A stretch of 64,000 nucleotides of DNA, taken from positions 2,024,997-2,088,996 of the forward strand of contig CM043964.1 of assembly GCA_014529385.2 (NCBI GenBank), written 5' to 3'. The number at the start of each line of letters is the position of its first letter. The first letter of the stretch is position 1. Below are positions 42,918 through 55,176 of this stretch, piece by piece. Source of the stretch: Adiantum capillus-veneris. Its lineage: Eukaryota; Streptophyta; Polypodiopsida; Polypodiales; Pteridaceae. Under the pieces are notes generated by a model. The model had not been told where the DNA came from. It ran no database searches and worked only from the letters and a program-made list of their open reading frames with translations. The position numbers and the translations under genes are program-made.

Positions 42918-43676
42918 TCAACCATTAGCTAACTTCCCCATACTAGTTTGAGGATGTAGAGACTCACCCTCAAAGACTTCTACTTCATGCAAGGCATCTC
43001 CAAATCCCAACTTTTCATACACAGCTTTCACTATGTCTTCATCATTAGCCTATTAGAAGGTAGCATCCTGTACAATAAACTCATCAATCACAGCTTCTAA
43101 CCTTGATCGTACTTGTCCTCGAATATCTGCGTAGTTTGGTAGACTTAAACTCTGTTCTTGATAGCTTTCATACTGCTCATAACTTACCTGTACAATAGCT
43201 TCTTTGAAATACTCCCAGTCGTCGTTGTAGGATTTGGTAACCTCTTGAATCTTCTCCTTCACATCTGAACTCACTAACTGCTCAAAAGATTTGATCATCA
43301 ACTCTTCTAGTATCCCTCTTACCTTGGTCTCCAGCTCATAGCACTCTAGGTAGCCCTATGGATCGTATCTATCAAAGAGTCGTCTCGCGTCGTATACTAC
43401 ACCTAAAGCTGCATTCAAAGCTTTATCAATTTGTTTTTTCTTCTTTACAGTCTCCATTTCAAGCAGAGATCCTTGAACCAATTGAAGCATCTTCAAAAAA
43501 TCTGGAACGGTTGAACTATCATCAAAACCATTTGCACTTAGCTTTGCAATCATTTTCAGCATCTGCTCTAAATTCTCCATCTTTACCTCCCACCCTGGCT
43601 CGTTTTGCGTCGGGTTCACCAAAGATGTTGGGGGATATGTGTTCAAAACGTGAGCCGGGTAGGCGTCAGGGGCTTA
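42918..43676 (-). pseudogene. first gene of a minus-strand gypsy-like element (gag position), unknown protein
   Basis: One minus-strand frame, open from about 43676, has ATG at 43580 (MENLEQMLKMIAKLSANGFD). It continues through KKKKQIDKALNAALGVVYDA, past TAG 43356, to ELMIKSFEQLVSSDVKEKIQ and SYNDDWEYFKEAIVQVSYEQ. It then passes TAA/TAG near 43050 to KAVYEKLGFGDALHEVEVFE and TGA 42918. About 240 codons, acidic and helical, no gag domain I can name. It lies about 170 nt from the primer-like site at 49736-49753 if the piggyBac element is ignored. That is why I place it as the first gene of that retroelement. Confidence 0.5.
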
Positions 43677-44311
43677 ATCAACCTTCGGACTAATTTCAGT
43701 GATGACAATCTTAAGCTGCGCGGTTTCTAAAAGGAAAGTTTGTTTACTCTAAGCGAACCTAGAGGAAGTTAACACTAGGTTGGTAACCGGACAGTTTTAT
43801 GTCATAGGACAGTTTTATGTCCTTTTAACTGGAGAAGTTCGACAAATTAATTCTAGAAATGCAAGTTAGATAACATAGATTGACCAATTGGGGTAGGTGA
43901 GGACAAACTTGAAAAAAACTTGGAATTTTTTTCAACATTGTTGCATGCCTTCTAATTTGAGTAATTAAGCAACTATCCAATCCAAGCATGGAAAGTTGCA
44001 TGCAACAGCCACCTTCCAATTGAGTGTCGTGCCTCCCCAAAAGCTCAAATTCATGCATGGGGGCTCCATATCGGGGAGAATTGAGGCCCGTAGGATCTTG
44101 CCTAGATCCAAGGACTCCAAATGAAAGCCCCAACTCAAGCAATTGGGGTAGGGCAGCGTGAGGAGAGCCAAAAATCCAAGAAATAGAGGCCGAGGAACGG
44201 GTGCAGGGATCAAATTTTTCTGTGCCCATGGAGCTCAATTGAAGGCGCTACTCACCTGCAGAGGTAGGCTGCAACCGTGCTGGACGCTCCTCTGAGTTTC
44301 TCGCGGCCTAA

Positions 44312-46816
44312 GAAGGTGCCCTGCTACAAGTACCCGCGGCTTGGCTTGGGGCTTCTTGGGCACAACAAGAATTTGGGGATAATCATGCTGAGGTGTTCTT
44401 CTTTGGGGTGATACACAAGTACCATGCAAAAACTCAAAAATTTGCATGTCAGTTTGAGGGGGATCCAAAGTCCTATGCTGCAAATTGGAATGGCATCTGC
44501 GAGTACCTTGTTCAAAGCTCCCTGAATCTCACTTCTCCTCGGAAAATAAGCAAGGTAAGCCATGCAAGTACCCCTGTTTCTTCCACATATGAAATTGGTC
44601 AATCTAGTCATGCACCTATGGTTGAAATGTGGAGGAAACTTGCTGAGGATGCATTGAGGGAGGGAAGCCATTCCTACCATCTTGAAGAGGATACTCCTCT
44701 TAGCAGTCCTGATTTTGAAAGCACTCCGGTGGAGGCCACACCGATTGCAAAGTAGCGTGGAAGGCCACCCAAACCACAAAACCGGGGTAGACCCAAGGGC
44801 TGTAGCACGCTTACAAGTGATGATGCCTCAGGACCATCACCCGAATTTAGCAAATATAGTGGCCGAAATGGTGGCCGACCTCGTAGACATAAACTACCGC
44901 ATGCAGGAGGTAGAGCTAGTCCCTCACCTAGCCCATTTGATGTAGTTGATGACGAGGAAAGCAATGATGAGCATGCATCGGAGGGTGAGGGGGTTGAAGG
45001 TGGTGATGATGAGGCCTTGGAGGCAGAAGGGCCGGTACTTGATGACTCTCCTGAAGCGGATAATGACTTTGTTGATGTTATTCCTCCGGAATGGCATAGT
45101 GGTGATGGCCTTGAGCAAGAGCCCCATGGAACATTTAGGACTCTCCCTCCCTTCAATGGAGTCCACGGACCCGATTTGGGTCATTTACCTCGTGAGTTTT
45201 GTGAATTTCATTTGTTTTTGATGTTGTTTCCACTAGATCTCATTGATCACATTGTAAGTGAAACAAACACGTGTGCGGAAAAAGAGAGGAGAAGGTGTGG
45301 GAGCTTCCATGACTCCATGCGTATGTGGGTTCCTATTGATTGTCACTCTTTTATGCGTTTCATGGGCATAGCATTGGGCATGGCACTTCACTACATGCCT
45401 TCCAAGAAACACTATTAAAAGGATGATGTGGTAGGCTCACTCTTGTTTCCTAACTTTGGTGAGAAGATGAGCCAAACCACATTTCAGCAAATTAAACGGT
45501 TCCTCCACCTACGAGACAATGCACAAAGGCCACCTCGTAGATGTAGAGAGCACAAGTTGTGGCAATTAATTGATTTGGAGGAGAGGCTGAATTACACTTT
45601 TCAAAAGCATTACAATGTAGGCAAGTGTGTCACTGTTGATGAGCGCAAAATTCCCTCTAAATGCAAATTGAACCCATGTAGGGTTTACAATCCAAAGAAG
45701 CCTCATAAGTTTGGCATACAGGTATGGAACCTATGTGATTCATCAACGGGGTATAATCATGCATTTCAAATCTATGATAAATTGCCATGCCCAGAATTGT
45801 CTTTTCATGCAGTTGCAAATTTGGTAAAATCCCTTCCAAGGAAGGGTCATCATGTGTTTTTTGACAGGTTTTTTACCTCCGTTAAGCTTCTTGAGCACTT
45901 GCTTCATGAAGGCCAAGGTGGTACATGTACTTATGTAGCAAATAGAAAGTACTTCCCACATGCAAAGATGCTACATTTGGGTAAGCAAGCACGAGGTGCT
46001 TGCCGGTTTGCATATTGCAAGAAGCAAGGTGTCCTTGCTTGCACATGGATGGACAAGAAAGAAATTTTGTTTGCTTCTAATTGTTATGGAATGCATAAAG
46101 GTGAGGTAAAGCGCTTGATGAGTGATGGAAAGAGGAGGGAGGTTGTATGTCCTGATGTTGCGATGCAATACAATGCATGTAAGGTTGGCTGTGACACATT
46201 TGATAGTACGGTTCTTGGGAGTGGTTATAGCTTGCAAAGTACAATGCATGGTTTTAAGTGGTGGCATGCAGGTTTTTGGGGTCTCATGGATTCCGTCTTC
46301 ACAAATTGTTGGATCATTTGGAAAGACCTCTATGGCAAGAGGGATGTATTCAGGTTTGAGTTTATGCTACATATGCATGAGCAGCTGGTAAATAATGCTT
46401 TTAGGCCGTATGTGTGTAAGCGACCGGTGATAGAGGATGCATACAATGGCCATTTTCCCATTCGTTTGCATGATACAACAAGTAGGTATTGTGTGGTTTG
46501 CTCAGCAAAACGGAAGAAGCTTTTGTCTGAGCACAAAGAAGTGCAGGGCTCGAAACCGTCCCGCACTATTTGGGGATGTGGTAAGTGTAAGAAGGTAATG
46601 TGTTCTGATCCTTGCTTCAAGGACTACCATGCAAGGGTAGTAGTTGATTTTCTCTTTGATGGTCACTCGAGAGTCACTAGACGACGAGACTCCATCTTAT
46701 GTAAGTCTTTTAGCATTCTTCATGGTCTAGTGACTGTTGTCATACTTGCATGGCTTAGGCCTAGTTTCTCATACTCTCTTACTTCTGTTTTTGCAGGACA
46801 TGCAGGGTTTGGCTGA
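44312..46816 (+). pseudogene. piggyBac transposase (DDE_Tnp_1_7 type) with AT hooks, two in-frame stops
   Basis: A single frame runs from 44312 to 46816, broken only by TAG 44753 and TAA 45416. The N-terminal part (HAEVFFFGVIHKYHAKTQKF) looks Tudor/Agenet-like. AT-hook cores RGRPPKPQNRGRP and GGRPRR follow at 44756-44880, then an acidic linker. The catalytic region holds Asp at 45638 (VDERKIP), 45863 (FFDRFFTS), and 46193 and 46202 (CDTFDS). The Cys-rich end is RYCVVCSAKRKK and GCGKCKKVMCSDPCFKDYH at about 46480-46632. GTAAGT at 46701 and TTGCAG to 46796 suggest a terminal intron. No upstream ATG is seen in frame, so an earlier exon is likely. It would excise and insert the element at TTAA without footprints. 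The catalytic and zinc residues are intact, so the stops may be recent. Confidence 0.9.
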
Positions 46817-49640
46817 TGGATTCTACCCGATGGCTGGTTCTTTTTGCTGGTTTACTGGTTTTTTGCTGGTGACAGATGGCTGCTGGTTTTTCTGGTTTTT
46901 CTTTGCTGATGGTTGGTCCCTTTTGCTGGTCCTTCTGGCTACTGGTTTTTCCCTTTGATGATGGTAGGTTTTTACATTTGCTGTTGGTTTTTCCCTTTGC
47001 TGCTGGTCTGACATGGGCTGCCCTTATTTTGAGCTTATGGTCTGTTTCTTTGGTTGTGGTCTTATGGCAGGTAATATTGTTTCATGTGATATTTTGGCAC
47101 GATCTTTTGTTGCGGCATTATGGTTGTCTATGGTTTCGGTTATGACAGATGCCTTTGGTTATGTCAAGAACTTCTATATGGTTGCCACCTAGCCGATTGT
47201 GTTGTTTCCAGGGATTGGGGATTGGGTGAAGACAATGTGCCTTTTGTTATGGTTTTGGTGATGTGCCTTGTGGCAAGGACAAGTTTAAGTGGTTTTTTTG
47301 GTCATGGGCCACTTTATGGTTATGGAAAGTGCTCAATTATGGATATGGAAATCTTTATATCTTGGTCTTTTTATGGCATATGTGTTTGTGGCAATTATGG
47401 ATAGAGATGTTCTTGTGCCAAGTTATGTTTATGGTTTTTGCTAGGTTATGTTTATGGTTTTATTTGTTGCTTATGGTTATGGCAAGGGCCCAATTATGAT
47501 TATGGCAATTGCACAAGTTGTGAGGTCCATTCTTGTTTTTTGATGGTTATGGTTTTATACTTCATGGTAGTGTCTCGCCAGGGTTTTGTCTTGTTACAAT
47601 TTGCAATCTTGTCAGGGTTTTGGCTGGCCAAGGTTTGTTGTCTCGCCAGGCCAGGGTTTGAAATCTCGCCAGGGTTTTTGTCTCCAGGTTATGGGTTGTG
47701 AATTTCCAGGTTATGGGTTGTGTCTGCGTTTTGTCACTTATAATAGCGGTTCTAAAATAGCCTACATCTGATCCAGTGTTTCCCTCTTGAAATTATGATT
47801 TTCCTTTCTCGCCAGGGGTTTTATGAGTTCTTGCCAAGGTTTTATGATTTATCTCGCCAGGGTCTCATGATTTATCTTGTTGGTTTGTTGTCCAGTTCTC
47901 TCTTGCCAAGGTTCACTCGGAGTGTTTTTACACTTGTTTATGGTAACAACTGTAGGAACAAATTTTGGAAGATTATGTTTTGGTAAGGAAAAATATGGAG
48001 ACAATAGATGCTTGCTCTCCCATTGTAGATGGCTTGCTCTTTCTTTTCTTGTCCTCCTCTCATCGTCTCAAAGTTCATGAGTGTGTAATGTTCATTTGGA
48101 GCAAGTATTTGTGGTTTATGTACGCCAAGGTTTGTGATCTTGTGTATGATGGTTAGGTGGAGCGAGTTGATGAAGTTAATGTTCATGCCCAACTTTGTTA
48201 GGGTTTGTGTTGCTTGTTGATAATACTCCACTGGAGGGACTTGATGTGGTTCATGTACGGAAGGGTGTGCATGAGCCCTTTGCCAAATGCTTTCTAGGGT
48301 TTGTGGTCTTATGATTTATGTACGCACTAAAGTGGTTTTATTAGGTACCAAGTCTGTTTGCTTAGTCTTCTCTACCTTACCAAAATTTTGTGATCCTTCT
48401 CGGTCTTCTTGGTGTTTTTAATCGCGCCAAGCATTTTACATCTTGCCAAGTATTTTTGACATGATGTTGTGGATGGCTTATGGTCTTGTGAACATGTGGT
48501 AGCTCCTGTCTCATGAATCTTATGGTGTCACTAATGGGTTTTAGAATATGTTTCTCTTGAAACATGGAATAGAAACATGTGCCATGATATGATTATGATG
48601 GCATTATTGCCTTGTTATGGTTATAACTATGCTAGAATAGCACTTGTGATTTTAAAGACGTCCAAATGCTTATAGTTTATGGCTATCCTTTTGGCCAATG
48701 TACATATGGATCTCTTTCACATGGTTGTATGGTTTTTCTCATTAGGTCTATCTATCATTGTGGGAGGCTATGGTCATTGTAACTTATATTCATTGAACAG
48801 TAGTATATGCAAGTCTTTTCAAATGTGGTGATGATGACCAATGTGGTATGCATATTAGGTTGAAAGAATTTGTTCTTGTTGTAAAGTTAGTGCTTTGACA
48901 TGTTATCTTTTGTCCTTCTAGAATGGCTCTAATAAGCTTTATATTTTTAGAAAAAAATACATTGTTATAAAATGGTTTCTAATTTCTAATGTGCATAATG
49001 TTTTTTGGTCATCCCTATTCATGGTGCACATGGAAAATTATCATGGAGGACCTTGATTCAAGCTTGCAAATTTGTTCCTCTACAATATAACTTACTAGTA
49101 TTACAGTGTTCTATAGCTGGGAAGAACTTCTCATTCATAATCTCCTTGTCATTACCAATGGAGGATGAAAAGAAGTGACTTTTTTGTGTGAGTGATACCT
49201 AGCAAGAGTCATAGTGCTCATAAAGTGCTTCGTATACTAAATTGAATGATCAATTAGCCATTTGTAACCGTAAATGCACTTACACCTCAAACTGTCTAAA
49301 AACATGCTAATTTCAAGTAAAATGTGAGACTTCTAATAGATTTTTTGAGGTCATAGGTACTCTTCCAATTGAAATCTATACTATTATAGATTCCTGTAAA
49401 ATTGTTGGAATGACTAGAACAATTTTTTTTTAGGAGCACTAAGCTACGCACTAATGAACTTCCCGTTTTTTTCTGTTTGTAAAAAAGCACTTACTTTGAG
49501 GGCTTAGTTCTTCCATTGGATTACACATTTCAATATTCTTATAATTTTTCCTAAAGCACATGGGTCTTGTGAATACTCTCAATGAAGGGTTTTGTGAATA
49601 AACACCTCTTCTAGGAGTTGTTAAGTTTTTCTTGGACCTT
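46817..49640. other. non-coding right part of the piggyBac element
   Basis: No second gene. It contains T-rich degenerate repeats: GCTGGTTTTTC-type words at 46830-47010, TTATGGTTATGGCAA words at 47310-47510, and TCTCGCCAGGGTTT about six times at 47574-47865. Long frames here follow from the lack of A in these repeats. Confidence 0.6.
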
Positions 49641-49735
49641 GCAAAGGACAGTTTTATGTCCTATTAGGTTACCAACCTAGTGTTAATGGAAAACTACACA
49701 ACACGCTCGTGTTTTCCCTAGTTTAGGTCTATTCG

Positions 49736-49753
49736 TCCCTGGCAGCGGCACCA
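49736..49753 (-). other. primer-like site of a minus-strand gypsy element
   Basis: On the minus strand TGGTGCCGCTGCCAGGGA resembles the plant Tat/Athila-type primer site TGGCGCCGTTGCCGGGGA (Asp tRNA). It lies 4 bp from TGAGACGC, a possible LTR end. Confidence 0.55.
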
Positions 49754-49757
49754 AATA

Positions 49758-50559
49758 TGAGACGCATGTATAACCTCACCATCCTATCTTATTGTAGGAT
49801 TAGCGATAACCACTATTAAATTATCAATCCATGAAACGAAGCTGACTCGACTAGTGCATAGAGGCTACAAGAGGTTCTCAATCTCTCGAAAAACAACTAA
49901 TAACTCCCATCTAGCTCAAGTTACACTCAAGTGACTAAAATCACCAAAAGTTAATCGCTAATCGGCAAACAAATCACATCCGCTACAGCATCAAATGACA
50001 TCCAAATGTAACAAACTTCTAGGACCTGTTTATAAGACCTAAGCACACATGCTTATGGTCTCAAACCCCACTTTAGGTCAAGTTCCAATATCGCAACTAT
50101 TAACAACAGTGATTTTTTGACCTAGTCGTTTTGGATCCAGAATGCATCTAAATGCTTAGCAATGATGCCCCAATACCCACCTATGCTTAGTTTTTGATTT
50201 GAAAGTGTAAATTCATAGTTATGATGAAATTAGGCCGCACGTCGACGATGCCAAAAACTACAAATTACTGTGGTGTGTTTATGTCAATGCATAGAGCTCT
50301 TACCTGCGGTTGCAATGCAACAAACGCGACTACAATGTGCCAACAACCGGGGAGGGAGTAGGAAGCGCGAGAAGGAGAGGAGTGCGGGCCGCTAGCTCAT
50401 ACTGTGTATTCCAAAACTTACTAAATTTTTTACAAAGTTGGATTTTATACCTTAGTCAAGGTCCCAAATGTGTAATGTCCGCCGCCCAAGACCTTTGAGG
50501 CTCCACACTTATTGTACCTGCAACTTAGGTACACTAAGTGACCTATTCTCTACATCTCA
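49758..50559 (-). repeat. putative 5' LTR of the minus-strand gypsy-like element
   Basis: Tentative span from TGAGACGCATG to TACATCTCA with inverted TGAGA/TCTCA ends. On the minus strand a TATA-like GGTATAAAATCC (about 50454-50443) precedes a CT-rich GC-rich leader and a donor-like CGCAGGTAAGAG (about 50309-50298). No second LTR is found in the window, so the borders are guesses. Confidence 0.4.
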
Positions 50560-50677
50560 TAAATATCTATTTTTGAAAGCCTCATCACACAAAGGTCTTT
50601 GGGCACCTTGGATAAATGGTTGAGTCCTTTTGATGGATTGGTCGGGGCAGTGAGACGGGGGGAAAGGGAGGCTAGAT

Positions 50678-50961
50678 GCATACACTTTAGCATCCACATT
50701 TGACACCACCGTAAGCACTTCTCTCATGGTCTTTCGCAATAAGCAAACACAACTACGATAAAAACTTGACCCTTTTGGCCCTAAGCAATAAGGGAGCTCA
50801 CTCTTTATGAGTCCCATAAGCATACACTTTAGCATCCACATTTGACACCACCGTAAGCACTTCTCTCATGGTCTTTCGCAATAAGCAAACACAACTACGA
50901 TAAAAACTTGACCCTTTTGGCCCTAAGCAATAAGGGAGCTCACTCTTTATGAGTCCCATAA
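50678..50961. repeat. perfect 142-bp tandem duplication
   Basis: 50678-50819 and 50820-50961 appear identical (GCATACACTTTAGC to GAGTCCCATAA). No coding function evident. Confidence 0.92.
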
Positions 50962-52815
50962 GCTCTTGTTTTAGCACCGACAACCTTCAAGCGTGACCAT
51001 ACCTACATGCATACTCAATTTTGAGGAGAATCACTCCACCTTTTTGTAATCGCAATGAGGGGCCTCATTCATTCTTTGATTGCTCTCTTTCTTCTCCACT
51101 CACCCATTCAAGGAGACACTTCAAGGTCTAGTCAAGAACCCGGACCCCCTTTCTCTTTCTCGAACCACTTCTACATAAACGGAGCCCTCAAATGAGCTCG
51201 AACCGGGCTCTTTTGTTCTATGCAGCAAAGGATCCTCCAATGATCTCCCTTTTGCAATTCACTTTCAAGCTGATCCATGGTGCTAATCCCCTTGGCACTC
51301 ATAGCTTGCAAAGAGTTGCCCTCTCTCGACTTCCTTTGAAGCTTCCTTGTTGCGCCCCCCATTCATAGAACATAGGCATACCTTTTTCAAACACTCAGCC
51401 TTGTCATGCTTTTTTGCTTCTCAAATATCCTGTTTCTATCCCTGGATGGGAGTATAGATGCCTCCCGTTATTTCTCTTTATATTGTGTTTCTATTAATAA
51501 CCCCTTCAGTGAGACCGCCAAGGGTAATCCATGGGTGTAGGCAATCGGCTCCATAGAGCTAGCTTCTCTTACGGTTCCCTTCAGGTGTCTGACTGCTCTG
51601 CACATACTATGTTAGTAGTACTCTTACGAAATGTCACGGAAAATTTTTGACGTAGCTCCTCACCATTCATGCCCACTCGTATCATTGATGTTTGCATGAG
51701 AGCAAAGCATACCATTTCCTGGATCTAACTACAAACAACATACTGAGTGCACTATCTATTGGATGCATACTCCTTACACAATCAAAACAGGTGAGTTATC
51801 CTTGCATTTTACTGGCACACTACATTTTTGACATCACATTGCTATACTTGGAAACACCCTTAGATGCAGACAAACCTGACTATATCATCATTTCCCAACC
51901 CCCAGTCTGAGCATTCATTCTAAACCATAGCATTGTGATGAAACAAAAATCACCGACCAAAACATATTCATAGTGTCAAAGAACTAAAAAGGTTATGTAC
52001 TTTATACATCAAGCCAAATTTTATGGTTGGCCTAATGGGTCAAAATGATACAAGTGAGCATAATTTGGTACTGATACATTCCATGAAATTATATGAAAAA
52101 CAAAAGCCTCTCAAAATTTGCACTAGCCCTTGTGTTGGGACTGCTTTTGTTCTCCAGCTCTATTTGTTGAGAGGCGGGGGTGGAAGAACCTTTGTTGTTG
52201 CTTCTCCCATGAGTGGGCATTCCCTCCTTGGCCTTCCCTTTCTGTTTGCATGTTGAAGGTGACACTCTGCTGGTAGCAGCTCCCTTGGCCTTTGGGGTCC
52301 TCATGGTGGGAGAACTCACACGATAGCAGCTCTGCTACAATGGTGAGAGAGAGAGAGAGAAGCTCTGCTACCTACGAGTCTGAGGGGGGAGAGAGAGAGC
52401 CCTAGCGCTGGCAGAAAGCGCTCAATTCAAACGAACGCAGTTCGGACCACTAAATCCACTAATTACACCACTACTCTCACACCGGGTGGCCCATTGTGAA
52501 ACTGCACGACTTGTATTTTTGAGATACAATTATAGCTAAAAAATACAAATTCCAAAAAATTTGGGCCTCAAAAATTTCCCTCCAAAGGACTAAACAGGTG
52601 GAAAAAAAATTGGCCCTTTTTTTGTACCACCATCCTTTGCTTTCAGTAGTAGGTAGGTTCGGAAACCAAAAAGGAGCCTTTATCTTCTCCACAAACTGTA
52701 AAGCTGATGAATTAGTGGAAAGTTAAATCTCAAAAAACTCCACCACAACAGTCCATCAATCAAAAACCGAAATACCAATGGAGAGTTAAATCCCAGCAAT
52801 TCAATCGCCCTCATT
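50962..52815. other. no gene recognised
   Basis: Short frames only. A basic, Ser/Pro-rich minus-strand frame at 52089-52319 matches no known family. (GA)n-like tracts occur near 52345-52400. Confidence 0.4.
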
Positions 52816-53112
52816 TTGTTACCAATAGCTCAGGAAATCAGTGTGCCAAAGCATCCAGACGGTACAATCAAGCAAAGAGCACATAAATTACAAAATCTAC
52901 TATTTAAAAAACATCAACAAGATACCTCGACCACGGAAACCCTTGAGTTAACTACTCAAGACCTAACTCTTGCACCGCATACTGATTTGAATTGCATTGA
53001 CCTTCAAAGCATGGTAGAGCAACCACGGCTATGCATAGACACGATGTTCAACCTATGCACACAGTCGTCCCAAAGTACTCCATCTAGGAGGGGTGGAAGG
53101 AGACTTTATTAA
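52816..53112 (+). other. unrecognised 98-codon frame
   Basis: Encodes ISVPKHPDGTIKQRAHKLQN and TTETLELTTQDLTLAPHTDL. Polar, Thr/Gln-rich, no repeats in the DNA, so possibly a remnant exon. No domain, splice context or neighbours that explain it. Confidence 0.2.
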
Positions 53113-55176
53113 TTAAGGGCAATGTTTGAAGAGGGAGAAAAAAGTTGTATGTTGACATATGGTTTTTTACAAAATTACCTAATAATGCCCTTAAAAATCA
53201 TCAACAGGGAAATTTCAACAGATAAAATCTCCCCAATGAGTGTAAATAGTGTTTACACTATCAAAAAGTACATCAAAAAATACCTTTTTTGTTTATTTTC
53301 ATTAATTTTTTTAATATTGGAGCTTAAAAATGAAAAAATCCACCAAAAAGTAATAAAATAGTGTTTTTCAATGGATTTCCTTAATTGTTGATCTTTTAAA
53401 TTGCTGTTTTTAGTGCATTTTATTATTTTCTTTGATTTTTTTTATAAACGAATCAAAAATTAATAATAAATAGAAAATGAGCTCAGATGGAGAAACTGAA
53501 AGTACATTGATGATCAAGAGGACAAAACGGACAGGCAAGTAATTTTTTTTTATTAAAACTACAAACAGAAGTGGAAGGCCTAAATTAGACCATCAGAGCT
53601 TATTTTTGCAAATTCTTGTAGAATGAGCTAACGAAGTCCGATTGAGAAAATTTTTGAGTCTAACGTAGATTTCATGGCCTATTAGGACTAACAAGGGAAT
53701 CTGGGGAAAATTAGACTGGGAAGTCGAAGTATAGGATATCTTAGGTAACCCAAAATCACCTCATTTCTACTAGTCACTCTTGGAGAAGAGAGCTCTTAAC
53801 CTTCTTCCCGTGCGATTTTTGGAGTCCACAATCACACATTTTCAGTGCCATTTCGCACGAGACATGAGGGGTAAGTTCTCAACTCATCAGAGAACATTTC
53901 TATGCAGTGGGTAGCAGGTATAGGTCCCAAGAAAAACCCTAGAATCCCAGTTGTGTACAGATTTCTAAACACAAAAACAACCATAGCGGCCTGTCAGCTC
54001 AACCAAATTGAAAAAGATTGGAATTGTAGCATGCCTCTAGATAGTAGAACACTTCCATATCATTAGATGACTATTTGGCAAGGGTCAAGGGGGTCCCCAT
54101 GTAAATAATCTAGGTTTTTGTCACATGCCAAAATTGAATTCTGACTCCATGGGCAGCATATAGACAAGGTCTATACACAATGTACCTAGATAGTTTCAAG
54201 AAAACAGTCAATGAAAGCCCTCTAACAGCAAGAAACAGCTCGCAGACTACAAAGCATTAATTTTGACATATGAAGTCAAACTGACTCCGAATGAGCCCAA
54301 ACTGGATGAGCAGCATCAGGACTATGTAGTGGACAAGTCCATGGCTTCAACAATGACCAAACATCTCTACACACCAAGTGGCAATAAAAACTAGAATTTC
54401 AGAGTTGACAAGAGCACAAAGTGATGCAGACATGACCAAATCTTACCAAACTCATTTTAGGACTTGTTTTAGATGTAATAAAGATGTGTAGGTCATAAAA
54501 TTATCATTTCAAACATAAAATTCAACTATAGTAAACAATCGTGATTATTTACTATTTGTAAAGGCTTGAAAATCATCATCATGCTTCACCTATCACTTGT
54601 GCACATCTATCTCATGTTACATGTCAAATATGAGCCCCAAATCTCAAGTAATTCTTAGATTTTGTCAAAAAACGCACTAAAAGCTCTTTATTCCAAATTT
54701 TGAGTTATTTGTCACATTTTCTGATCCAAAACCTCCGATATCTCACACAGAGGGTCTGTAGCATGTCTAGAATCAATTTGCAAGAAAAAATGTTCAAATT
54801 GATAAAAATGTTAATAATCGCGATTATTTATATTGTTGCCAGAATGAGCCCAAATCTCATTTTTGGCCTCATGGGACCAAAGTAGATGATGTGACAAGCC
54901 CACCAATCAAGTTTGATCACATTTGGATCTCAAAAACACAAAATTCATTTATATCTATTGTTTCACAATCTGAAGACTAAATATGGCACCATTTTCACCC
55001 TGTACACTCAAATGAGCTCACACTTCACTCAAAGTATCTAAATCACATGTTCTTCAAGCCTATGAAGTCAAAAGTGCAAAAAGATTGAAAAAATCCCCTA
55101 CTGTAAATAATTGCAATTAGTTATTTTTCTTGCAATTTTTGCTTGGATTGAATTATTTTGATCTATACATGTTTTT
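53113..55176. other. AT-rich non-coding stretch
   Basis: No gene, terminal repeat or array recognised. Confidence 0.45.

Larger units (their letters stand above)
43773..49682 (+). mobile_element. piggyBac-superfamily DNA transposon, apparently full length (5.9 kb)
   Basis: TTAA at 43769-43772 and 49683-49686 flank inverted ends CACTAGGTTGGTAACC. Inside the ends are copies of GGACAGTTTTATGTCC (two on the left, one on the right), the kind of subterminal repeat a transposase would bind. The only gene is a piggyBac transposase on the plus strand with all catalytic Asp residues present. About 2.9 kb of non-coding DNA follows it. The element sits in the leader of a minus-strand retroelement. A 1.3-kb relative lies at 32752-34072. 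Confidence 0.92.

Noticed and set aside
46817-47760. Phe/Trp/Leu-rich plus-strand frames after the transposase
   Set aside because: They arise from T/G-rich simple repeats. Some resemble membrane proteins only by composition.
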